In this document: positions 1 to 7,257 of the stretch, in pieces
Numbering within the stretch: position 1 is the stretch's first letter
Layout of the letters: every line of letters starts with the position of its first letter
Assembly: GCF_902832845.1 (NCBI RefSeq)
Contig: NZ_CADFDB010000008.1
Location: 1 to 64,000, forward strand
Reading direction: 5' to 3'
DNA from: Burkholderia metallica
GTDB lineage: Bacteria; Pseudomonadota; Gammaproteobacteria; Burkholderiales; Burkholderiaceae
Length of the DNA stretch: 64,000 nucleotides
Notes under the pieces: model-generated
The model's database searches: none
Told to the model about the DNA's origin: nothing
What the model saw: the letters and a program-made list of their open reading frames with translations, nothing else
Translations under genes and position numbers: made by a program

Positions 1-92
1 GCTCGCACCTGATGAACGACGGTGCGCCGGCGTGGAACGACGACGTGTTCGTGTCGTGGTCGCCGGCCAGCGGCGTCGTGCTGACGCAGTGA
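1..92 (+). CDS. ABC transporter ATPase, C-terminal fragment (PotA/PotG-like)
   Basis: This is the last 29 codons of a gene that begins outside the window, read in the frame starting at base 3 and ending with TGA at 90-92. The fragment ends in VVLTQ and resembles the tail of the TOBE domain of polyamine-type ABC ATPases. Its identity rests mainly on context: two polyamine-type inner-membrane permeases follow after 7 bases, the usual potABC/potGHI order. No catalytic motif is visible in this piece. Confidence 0.6.
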   Translation, partial: SHLMNDGAPAWNDDVFVSWSPASGVVLTQ

Positions 93-99
93 GGACGCG

Positions 100-1089
100 A
101 TGATGAGAACCTCCGCTTCCACACCTTCCGCGCCGGTGTCGACGAGCGCCGCGGGCGCCGGCGCCGGCCGCGCCCGCCCGGGCCGCTTCGCCGCGCTGTC
201 GCGCTTGTTGCCGTCGGGCCGCAGCGTCGCGATCGGCGTGCCGTTCCTGTGGCTCGCCGTGTTCTTCGCGCTGCCCTTCGTGCTGGTGCTGAAGATCAGC
301 TTCGCCGACCAGGTGATGGGGATTCCGCCCTACACGTCGCTCGTCGAGTTCAAGGACGGCGTCGTGCACTTCGCGCTGCAGCTGTCGCACTACGCGTTCC
401 TGCTGCAGGACGACCTGTACATCGCGACCTACCTCAGCTCGCTGAAGATGGCCGCGGTGTCGACGGTGCTGTGCCTGCTGATCGGCTATCCGATGGCGTA
501 CTACATCGCGCGCTCGGAACCGAACCGCCGCAACGTGCTGATGATGGCCGTGATGCTGCCGTTCTGGACGTCGTTCCTGATCCGCGTGTACGCATGGATC
601 GGCATCCTGAAGGACGACGGGCTGCTGAACCACACGCTGATCGCGCTGGGCATCATCCACACGCCGCTGCGCCTATACCACAGCGACGCGGGCGTCTACA
701 TCGGGATGGTCTATTCGTACCTGCCGTTCATGGTGATGCCGCTGTACGCGCACCTGGTGAAGATGGACCTGACGCTGCTCGAAGCCGCGTACGACCTGGG
801 CGCGAAGCCGTGGGTCGCGTTCACGCGGATCACGCTGCCGCTGTCGAAGAACGGGATCATCGCCGGCAGCCTGCTGGTGTTCATCCCGGCGGTGGGCGAG
901 TACGTGATTCCGGAGCTGCTGGGCGGCGCCGACACGCTGATGATCGGCCGCGTGATGTGGGATGAATTCTTCAACAACATGGACTGGCCGATGGCGTCCG
1001 CGGTGACGGTCGCGATGGTGATGCTGCTGCTGGTGCCGATGGCGCTGTTCCAGTACTACCAGGTCAAGGAACTGGAGGACGCGAAATGA
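100..1089 (+). CDS. Polyamine-type ABC transporter permease 1 (PotB/PotH-like)
   Basis: A 329-residue inner-membrane permease of the spermidine/putrescine type. After a basic, Ala-rich cytoplasmic N-terminus (about 45 residues) come six hydrophobic segments. The EAA loop that contacts the ATPase is visible as LEAAYDLGAKPWVAFTRI, followed by the conserved EYVIPELLGG. The start could be either of two adjacent ATGs (100 or 103); a GAGGA ribosome site at 91-95 fits the second slightly better. The stop overlaps the next start (ATGA), so the two permeases are translationally coupled and presumably form the heterodimeric channel. The substrate is inferred from family and not shown by the sequence; spermidine, putrescine or related amines are most likely. 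Confidence 0.9.
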   Translation: MMRTSASTPSAPVSTSAAGAGAGRARPGRFAALSRLLPSGRSVAIGVPFLWLAVFFALPFVLVLKISFADQVMGIPPYTSLVEFKDGVVHFALQLSHYAFLLQDDLYIATYLSSLKMAAVSTVLCLLIGYPMAYYIARSEPNRRNVLMMAVMLPFWTSFLIRVYAWIGILKDDGLLNHTLIALGIIHTPLRLYHSDAGVYIGMVYSYLPFMVMPLYAHLVKMDLTLLEAAYDLGAKPWVAFTRITLPLSKNGIIAGSLLVFIPAVGEYVIPELLGGADTLMIGRVMWDEFFNNMDWPMASAVTVAMVMLLLVPMALFQYYQVKELEDAK

Positions 1090-1925
1090 TCAAGCCGAGC
1101 AAACCGCTGTCGACGGGCGTCCTCGCCTTCGGCTTCCTGTTCCTGTACATCCCGATCATCAGCCTGGTCGTGTACTCGTTCAACGAGTCGAAGCTGGTGA
1201 CGGTGTGGTCGGGCTTCTCGCTGAAGTGGTACGCGGCGCTGCTGGACGACGACGAGCTGCTGAACGCCGCGTGGCTGTCGTTGAAGATCGGGCTGATGAC
1301 GGCCACCGCGTCGGTCGTGATCGGCACTTGGGCGGGCTTCGTGCTCGCACGCTTCGGCCGCTTCAAGGGCTTCACGCTGTACACGGGGATGATCAACGCG
1401 CCGCTGGTGATTCCGGAGGTGATCCAGGGTATCTCGCTGCTGCTGCTGTTCGTTGCGCTGGAGCAGATGTTCGGCTGGCCGAAGGGGCGCGGGATGGTGA
1501 CGATCTGGATCGGTCACGTGATGCTGTGCGTGTCGTACGTGGCGATCATCGTGCAGTCGCGGGTGAAGGAGATGAACAAGTCGCTGGAGGAGGCGGCGCT
1601 GGATCTGGGCGCGACGCCGCTGAAGGTGTTCTTCGTGGTGACGCTGCCGCTGATCTCGCAGGCGCTGCTGTCGGGGTGGCTGCTGTCGTTCACGCTGTCG
1701 ATCGACGACCTGGTGCTGTCGGCGTTCCTGTCGGGGCCGGGCTCGACGACGCTGCCGCTGGTGGTGTTCTCGCGCGTGCGGCTCGGGCTGAACCCGGAGA
1801 TGAATGCGCTGGCGACGCTGTTCATCACGGCGGTGACGATCGGCGTGATCGTCGTGAACCGGATGATGATCATGCGCGAGCGGCGCCGCATCGCCGACAT
1901 GAAGGCGGCGTTCGCGGTGGCGTGA
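1086..1925 (+). CDS. Polyamine-type ABC transporter permease 2 (PotC/PotI-like)
   Basis: A 279-residue permease with six predicted membrane segments, partner of the upstream permease. The EAA loop reads LEEAALDLGATPLKVFFVV, followed by the IDDLVLSAFLSGPGSTTLPL stretch typical of PotC/PotI proteins. The ATG overlaps the stop of the first permease by four bases and has a GGAGG ribosome site. No substrate-binding protein follows directly. A PotF-like binding protein without its own permeases lies at 27721-28836, so the two could work together, but a binding-protein gene may equally lie upstream of the window. Confidence 0.9.
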   Translation: MIKPSKPLSTGVLAFGFLFLYIPIISLVVYSFNESKLVTVWSGFSLKWYAALLDDDELLNAAWLSLKIGLMTATASVVIGTWAGFVLARFGRFKGFTLYTGMINAPLVIPEVIQGISLLLLFVALEQMFGWPKGRGMVTIWIGHVMLCVSYVAIIVQSRVKEMNKSLEEAALDLGATPLKVFFVVTLPLISQALLSGWLLSFTLSIDDLVLSAFLSGPGSTTLPLVVFSRVRLGLNPEMNALATLFITAVTIGVIVVNRMMIMRERRRIADMKAAFAVA

Positions 1926-2017
1926 CGGCGGGCGTGCCCGTACGGCGATCGGGGCGACACGCTATAGTGGTGCGACGCCCGCCCCGGGCATTCCTTCTTC
2001 CCGTTTGCCTTCGCCCC

Positions 2018-2452
2018 ATGACCACGCAACCCGACGTTTCGATCCGGCTCACCGACCGCGAGCAGCCGGGCGCACGCGACTTCATCAGCCGCAAGCTCGG
2101 CGAATTCAATCACGCGATGACGGGGCGCGCCGATGCGGCCACGCTCGACGTGTACGTCACCGACTCCGCGACCGGCGAGATCGTCGGCGGCCTGACCGGG
2201 CGTACGTCGCTCGGCCTTTTCTTCATCGACCTGTTCTACCTGCCCGAATCGCTGCGCGGCGGCGGATTCGGCAGCCGGCTGCTGAGCGAGGCCGAAGCGG
2301 AAGCGAAACGGCGCGGATGCGCGCGTGCGGTGCTCTACACGATCTCGTTCCAGGCGCCGGAGTTTTACCGGAAGCAGGGCTACGAAGCGTTCGGGGAAGT
2401 GCCGTGCGAGCCGGAAGGGGCGTCGCGCGTGTTCATGGTGAAGGTGCTTTGA
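2018..2452 (+). CDS. GNAT-family N-acetyltransferase
   Basis: A compact 144-residue GNAT enzyme that would transfer acetyl from acetyl-CoA to an unknown amine. The acetyl-CoA binding motif A follows beta-strand 4: LRGGGFGSRLL at about residues 79-89, with the R-x-x-G-x-G pattern, and the later FYRKQGYEAFG is motif B. The reading frame is open far upstream, but the ATG at 2018 gives the normal family length and begins the conserved fold. Substrate unknown; a stand-alone gene. Confidence 0.8.
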   Translation: MTTQPDVSIRLTDREQPGARDFISRKLGEFNHAMTGRADAATLDVYVTDSATGEIVGGLTGRTSLGLFFIDLFYLPESLRGGGFGSRLLSEAEAEAKRRGCARAVLYTISFQAPEFYRKQGYEAFGEVPCEPEGASRVFMVKVL

Positions 2453-2718
2453 GCGGGTTCGACCGGTTCGCGTCGCGCGGCGAGCATGATCGCGCAGTGC
2501 GAACGCCGGTATCTGGACACGCACGCATGCCGAATCGGCAATGCTCAGGCGCGTACGACGGGGCGTCCGGAGGTTCGAGCCCGACCGACACGCGCGTCAA
2601 TCCTGCCGACGGGAACGGGTCCTAGCCGTACGACATCGCCCGGTTTCGGAATGACATCGACGGTCCGCGATCTTGCGCTTGCAGTCGTTGCGCACTGCGC
2701 TCACGACACGGAACCGAC

Positions 2719-3615
2719 CTATCGAGAGGGTGTCGCCTGTTCGACGATCATGTCGTACAGTGCGCGGGCGGCCGGCGACAATTGCGCGCTCTTGCGCGTG
2801 ACGAGCACGAGTGTGCGGGACACTGCCGGCTCGACGAGCTCGATCGTGCGGATCATCGGATACGCGTTCTTCTGGATCGCGAGCTTCGGCACCACGGCCG
2901 CGCCGAGCCCTTCCGCGACGAGCCCGAGCGCCGTCGAGCTGCGCTGCACCTCGTAGAACGAATGCGGCGACACGCCGCCCGTCTTCAGCGCGCCGTCGAG
3001 CAGCCCGCGATTGCCGCTCACTTCGCCGGCGAAGATCAGCGCATGCGGCTGCAGGGCCGCCCAGCGAATGCGGCGTCGCTTCGCGAGCGGATGATCGTCG
3101 CGGCACACCAGCACGTACGGATCGCTCGTCAGCGGCACGTTGACCAGTTCGGGATGCTGATCGCCGGCGATGCCGATGCCGAACTCGGCCTCGCGATGCA
3201 GCACGGCCTGCAGCACCGACGCCGACGCGTGGTCGAGAATCTTCACGCGATCGTGCGGCCGGTGCGCGGAGAACGCGCGCAGGATACGGGGCAGGTATTG
3301 CACGCCGACCGTCGGCACGCACGCGATCGTGACGTCGCCGCGCTGGCTCAGGCCGGTTTCGCGGATTTCGGTGAGCGCGTCGGACAGCTCGTTCAGCAGC
3401 CGGCGCGCTTGCGGCAGGAACCGCCGGCCGATTTCGGTGAGGGTGGTGCGGCGTGTGGTGCGCTCGACGAGCGCGACGCCGAGAAAGGTTTCGAGCTTGC
3501 GCAGCCGCTGCGTGATGGCCGTCTGCGTGACGTGCAGCGTATCGGCCGCCTGCCGGAAGCTGCCGCCGTCGGCGATGGCGACGAAAGCCTGGACACCGAG
3601 CGTATCGATTTTCAT
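2719..3615 (-). CDS. LysR-family transcriptional regulator
   Basis: A 298-residue LysR-type regulator of normal length. The N-terminal winged helix-turn-helix covers about residues 5-65 (GSFRQAADTLHVTQTAITQR is the recognition region), followed by a type-2 periplasmic-binding-like effector domain. It is divergent from the trans-aconitate methyltransferase gene. The 137-base gap contains the inverted repeat ATGAAT/ATTCAT (3623-3628, 3644-3649), a plausible LysR site, so the likely target is that neighbour or itself. The effector is unknown. Confidence 0.9.
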   Translation of the reverse strand: MKIDTLGVQAFVAIADGGSFRQAADTLHVTQTAITQRLRKLETFLGVALVERTTRRTTLTEIGRRFLPQARRLLNELSDALTEIRETGLSQRGDVTIACVPTVGVQYLPRILRAFSAHRPHDRVKILDHASASVLQAVLHREAEFGIGIAGDQHPELVNVPLTSDPYVLVCRDDHPLAKRRRIRWAALQPHALIFAGEVSGNRGLLDGALKTGGVSPHSFYEVQRSSTALGLVAEGLGAAVVPKLAIQKNAYPMIRTIELVEPAVSRTLVLVTRKSAQLSPAARALYDMIVEQATPSR

Positions 3616-3622
3616 CAGAATT

Positions 3623-3649
3623 ATGAATCAATCACGATATTAAATTCAT
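3623..3649. promoter_or_regulatory. Inverted repeat between LysR gene and tam
   Basis: ATGAAT and ATTCAT arms, 15 bases apart, lie in an AT-rich patch just upstream of the LysR start, in the divergent promoter region. The position and dyad form suit a LysR operator. Function is inferred from position only. Confidence 0.35.
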
Positions 3650-3752
3650 TTTACTGAACTTCGCGACGATCGCAGAATGCGGTGCATCGACGGCTGCCGG
3701 CATCCCGCGCGTGGAGCAGGGCGGGCCGTTCACGCCGACCAGGAGAAACGAC

Positions 3753-4538
3753 ATGACGACCCCACTCGATCGATACGCGGCCCAGTACGTGCAATTCGAG
3801 GACGAACGCACGCGGCCGATCCGCGATCTGCTGGCCGCCGTGCCGAACACGCCGATCCGTACCGCGATCGACATCGGCTGCGGGCCCGGCAATTCGACGC
3901 AAGCGCTGCTCGCGCGTGCGCCGGACGCGACGGTCCACGGCATCGATGCGTCGGCGGACATGATCGACGCCGCGCGCAAGCGTCTGCCGGACCTGCGCTT
4001 CGACGTCGTGGATATTTCCGCGTGGGACGACCCGGGCGGGTACGACCTGATTCTCGCGAATGCGGTGCTGCAATGGGTGCCCGCGCACGACACGCTGTTT
4101 CCGGCGCTCGTCGGCCGGCTCGCGCCGGGCGGCCATCTTGCGGTGCAGATGCCCGACAACCTCGACGAACCCGCGCACCGGCTGATGCGCGAAGTCGCCG
4201 CGGCCGGCCCGTGGGCGGGCAAGCTGGGCGGCGCGGCGCGCACCGAGCGGTTCGACGCGCGGTACTACCACGCGCTGCTGTCGCCGCTGTGCTCGCGCGT
4301 GGACGTGTGGCGCACGACCTACTACCACCCGCTGCGCGGCGGGGCCGACGCGGTCGTCGAATGGTTCAAGGGCAGCGCGCTGCGGCCGTTCCTCGCGGCG
4401 CTCGACGACGACGAGCGCGCGGCGTTTCTCGCGCGCTATCGCGACGCGATCGCGGGCCCGGGCGGCTATCCGGCACTCGCCGACGGCACCGTGCTGCTGC
4501 CGTTCCCGCGCCTGTTCATCGTCGCGACGCGCACGTGA
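3753..4538 (+). CDS. tam: Trans-aconitate 2-methyltransferase
   Basis: A 261-residue class I SAM-dependent methyltransferase. SAM motif I is DIGCGPGNS (residues 40-48), and the opening MTTPLDRYAAQYVQFEDERTRP-type sequence with LLAAVPNTP closely follows the Tam family. Tam methylates trans-aconitate, an inhibitory by-product of cis-aconitate, and so protects the TCA cycle; it acts in the cytosol. ATG 3753 has a good AGGAG site at 3741-3745; the frame is open to 3711 but that start lacks one. It is divergent from the LysR gene. Confidence 0.85.
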   Translation: MTTPLDRYAAQYVQFEDERTRPIRDLLAAVPNTPIRTAIDIGCGPGNSTQALLARAPDATVHGIDASADMIDAARKRLPDLRFDVVDISAWDDPGGYDLILANAVLQWVPAHDTLFPALVGRLAPGGHLAVQMPDNLDEPAHRLMREVAAAGPWAGKLGGAARTERFDARYYHALLSPLCSRVDVWRTTYYHPLRGGADAVVEWFKGSALRPFLAALDDDERAAFLARYRDAIAGPGGYPALADGTVLLPFPRLFIVATRT

Positions 4539-4571
4539 CGCGGCAATGACCGACGCGCGGGCCGCCGTGCG

Positions 4572-5162
4572 TCAGCGCGGCGGCCGCATCGATTCCGGGT
4601 CGACCGTGCGGATGCGTGCGGTCTGCCCGTCGCGCAGGTCCTTGTACCAGAACAGCGCCACTTCGCCGTCGTTCTCGTCGTCCGCATACAGCAGGCGATC
4701 GTGCCCGCCGAGCACGAAGCCCGAGCGGGCATACGTGCTGCACGCGGCGACGTTGTTCGACTGCGTTTCCAGCCGCATGAAGCCGAAGCCGTGGCTGCGC
4801 GCCCACGATTCGGCGGCCGCGAGCAGCAACAGCGCGATGCCTTGCCGCCGGTAATGGCGGTCAACGGCCAGTTCCGCGATCTCGGCCATCCCGTTCCAGC
4901 TCTGGCCGATGGCCACGAACCCGGCGAGCCTGCCGCCGGCCGTCGCGCGAAAGAGCGCCGCGTGGCCGGTCGCCTCGTCCGCCCAGCCGGCCGGATCGAA
5001 ACCGTATTGCTTGCGGCGCGCCGGCAGTGCGCGCAGATCGAGCAAGTCCTGATACGGCGCATTCAATTCCCAGGCGATGTCGAACGAGAAGTCGCATCGG
5101 TCCAGTTCGTCGGCGGCCAACCCGCTCGTCTGTTCGATGCTGATGTGCTCGGCTCGGTCCAT
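4572..5162 (-). CDS. GNAT acetyltransferase, streptothricin-acetyltransferase-like
   Basis: A 196-residue GNAT protein. The acetyl-CoA loop is RRQGIALLLL (about 105-114), and the C-terminal half carries LETQSNNVAACSTYARSGF, LGG and a final ALFWYK, the signature region shared with streptothricin acetyltransferases (Sat). Those enzymes acetylate the beta-lysine amine of streptothricin. Chromosomal homologues in Burkholderia are common, and resistance is not shown here. The frame is open much further upstream, but the conserved protein starts at the ATG at 5162. It converges on tam. Confidence 0.75.
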   Translation of the reverse strand: MDRAEHISIEQTSGLAADELDRCDFSFDIAWELNAPYQDLLDLRALPARRKQYGFDPAGWADEATGHAALFRATAGGRLAGFVAIGQSWNGMAEIAELAVDRHYRRQGIALLLLAAAESWARSHGFGFMRLETQSNNVAACSTYARSGFVLGGHDRLLYADDENDGEVALFWYKDLRDGQTARIRTVDPESMRPPR

Positions 5163-5887
5163 GTGTCGGTGTCCTGTCGGCTGCGAGGTGGCGTGGTGGT
5201 TTGCGATGCGCGTCGCCGCTGTCGTGGCGTGCGTCGTATCGAGTGTGTTTCTGTTTCGTTTTTTTGTGAGCGCACGATTCGCCGCGCACGAAGCCGGCAC
5301 AGACCGGCGGCTTCCGTGACGGTGAAACGCGGGCAAGCCACGAGCCGGCCGGCCGCGCAAACGTGTGCGGCGCGTATGCGCCGGCCGAGGCGCTCGTTCA
5401 ACCGCCCGATTATGCTGGATTTCGGTGCGATGCCGGCTGTCGTGCGGCGTGTCGTCGATCCGGATGGCCATCGGCTGCATGTGGATGAAAGGCGACAGGA
5501 ACCCGAATAGTTGTTTACCGTTTCGTGACGACTCGATATATTCCGAAAAATATATCGAAGACGCGGCGCCGTCAGGCGCCGCGTCGTCCACCCGCTCCAC
5601 GAAAGCCGGAAGAGAGTCTGACCTGCATCGCCGGAGCAACGCGTCGTCGCGGCATGCGCAACCGGTGCGCATGCTTCACGACGCTGCAACACGAGCGGCC
5701 GCCGCGCGGCATGCCGCTTCAGCAAGCCCACACAGGCATCGAAACGAAACATCGTGCACGCGCATGACGCCCATGCGCGCGCGGCGATTCCGGTGGCTTG
5801 CGCTCGTTCATCAGTCGGTTCTTCGTCAACACGCCGCGCGTCATGCTGCGACGCAGTCGCGCGCGTCAACAACAAAAGGAAGTGAAC
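5163..5887. other. Non-coding stretch between GNAT gene and porin
   Basis: No convincing gene is present; the long open frames here are high-GC shadows. It contains a T-rich block (about 5245-5262) just before the acetyltransferase gene and two nested hairpins at 5534-5585 (listed separately). The porin leader and its ribosome site occupy the last part. Confidence 0.6.
5534..5585. repeat. Two adjacent strong inverted repeats
   Basis: CGATATA...TATATCG (5534-5540 / 5551-5557) is followed by a perfect 11-bp GC-rich stem, GACGCGGCGCC-GTCA-GGCGCCGCGTC (5560-5585). On the minus strand the GC stem runs into an AT-rich tail, as a terminator would, but no minus-strand gene lies upstream. It could be a terminator barrier or part of an untranslated RNA. 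Confidence 0.5.
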
Positions 5888-7051
5888 ATGAAAAAGACCA
5901 TCGTGGCCGCGGCCGCACTCGGGACGTTCGGCGCCGTCGCGCATGCGCAAAGCAGCGTCACGCTGTACGGGTTGATCGATGCGGGTATCACGTATTCGAA
6001 CAAGGTCGCGACGTCGGGCGGCCACGGCAAGCTCGTCAAGTACGGCGATGGCGTCGCGTCGGGCAGCCGCTGGGGCATCCGCGGCACCGAGGATCTCGGC
6101 GGCGGGCTGAAGGCGCTGTTCGTGCTGGAAAACGGCTTCGGCAGCGGCGACGGCTCGATCGGCCAGGGCGGCGCGATTTTCGGCCGGCAGGCGTTCGTCG
6201 GCCTGTCGAAGAACGGGATCGGCTCGCTGACGTTCGGCCGCCAGTACTCGTTCTCGACCGACTACATCGGCGCGAACTATGCGATGGGCAGCCAGACGCC
6301 GGCCGGCAACTACGCGTATCACATCAACGATCTCGACCAGCTGACGTCGAGCCGCATCAACAATGCGGTGAAGTTCCAGAGCGCGAACTTCGCGGGCCTC
6401 ACGTTCGGCGCGATGTACGGCTTCTCGAACTCGACGCAGTTCGCGGGCACGCCGACCACGACCGGCGCGACCGGTTCGCAGGGTTCGTCGAGCGCGTACA
6501 GCTTCGGCGCGAACTACGCGCAGGGACCGTTCGGCATCGGCGCCGCGTACACGAACATCCGCTTTCCGAACGGCGCGACGCCCGCGTTCGGCGTGAGCAT
6601 CGCGAACGTCAACACGCAAGGGCTGCGCGATCTCGAGACGGTCGGCGTCGGCGCACGCTATGCGATCGCGGCGGCGCTCGTGTGGGCGAACTGGACGCAC
6701 ACGAAGTTCGTGCCGCTGTCGGGCGAAACGTCGAAGCTGAACAACTACGAAATCGGTGGCCGCTATGCGTTCACGCCGGCGCTGAGCGGTGGCCTCGGCT
6801 ATACGTTCTCGAAGCTCGACGGCCGCTTCGACGGCAAGTGGCACCAGGTCAACGCCGCGGTCGACTACGCGCTGTCGAAGCGCACCGACGTGTACGTGAG
6901 CGCGGCCTACCAGAAGGCGTCGGGCAGCAACACGATCAACGGCCGCGTGACGCCGGTGCAGGCCGAGATCGGCTCGTCGGGGTCGTTCATCGGCAACGCG
7001 GGCGCGAACACGCAGTTCGTCACGCGCATCGGCCTGCGTCACAAGTTCTGA
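5888..7051 (+). CDS. Gram-negative outer-membrane porin
   Basis: A 387-residue trimeric porin of the Burkholderia general-porin family (OmpC/Omp38-like). An N-terminal signal peptide ends at AHA, and the mature protein opens QSSVTLYGLIDAGITY, the classic first strand of beta-proteobacterial porins. SRWGIRGTEDLGGGLKALF follows, and the last residue is Phe (LRHKF), as needed for outer-membrane insertion by the BAM machinery. The ATG at 5888 has an AAGGAAGTG ribosome site. A strong hairpin terminator follows. It allows passive diffusion of small solutes; substrate preference is unknown. Confidence 0.92.
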   Translation: MKKTIVAAAALGTFGAVAHAQSSVTLYGLIDAGITYSNKVATSGGHGKLVKYGDGVASGSRWGIRGTEDLGGGLKALFVLENGFGSGDGSIGQGGAIFGRQAFVGLSKNGIGSLTFGRQYSFSTDYIGANYAMGSQTPAGNYAYHINDLDQLTSSRINNAVKFQSANFAGLTFGAMYGFSNSTQFAGTPTTTGATGSQGSSSAYSFGANYAQGPFGIGAAYTNIRFPNGATPAFGVSIANVNTQGLRDLETVGVGARYAIAAALVWANWTHTKFVPLSGETSKLNNYEIGGRYAFTPALSGGLGYTFSKLDGRFDGKWHQVNAAVDYALSKRTDVYVSAAYQKASGSNTINGRVTPVQAEIGSSGSFIGNAGANTQFVTRIGLRHKF

Positions 7052-7068
7052 TCGACCCTGCACGCGAG

Positions 7069-7096
7069 CGGGCGCTCCCATGGGAGCGCCCGTTTT
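7069..7096 (+). terminator. Rho-independent terminator of porin gene
   Basis: A perfect 12-bp inverted repeat, CGGGCGCTCCCA / TGGGAGCGCCCG, is followed by TTTT, 18 bases after the porin stop. It is a textbook intrinsic terminator on the plus strand. Confidence 0.85.
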
Positions 7097-7257
7097 ACTG
7101 TGTCGTGCGACGAAGCGCGGCCGGAAAGCGTTTTGCTCGCGAGGCTCTGCTCGTCTGGCGCGCCGCGCGACGGAAGAAGCATTCGGGCGCGACGCGGTAC
7201 ATCGCGCCCGAATGCGAGCCGGCCCCGTGCGGGCGGCCGGCACGGTCGGCCCTGCGG

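Noticed and set aside
5600-5640. Sequence somewhat like part of a glycine riboswitch (GGAAGAGAGTC... GCCGGAGCAA)
   Set aside because: The conserved order and spacing of the aptamer are missing, and the downstream gene is a porin.
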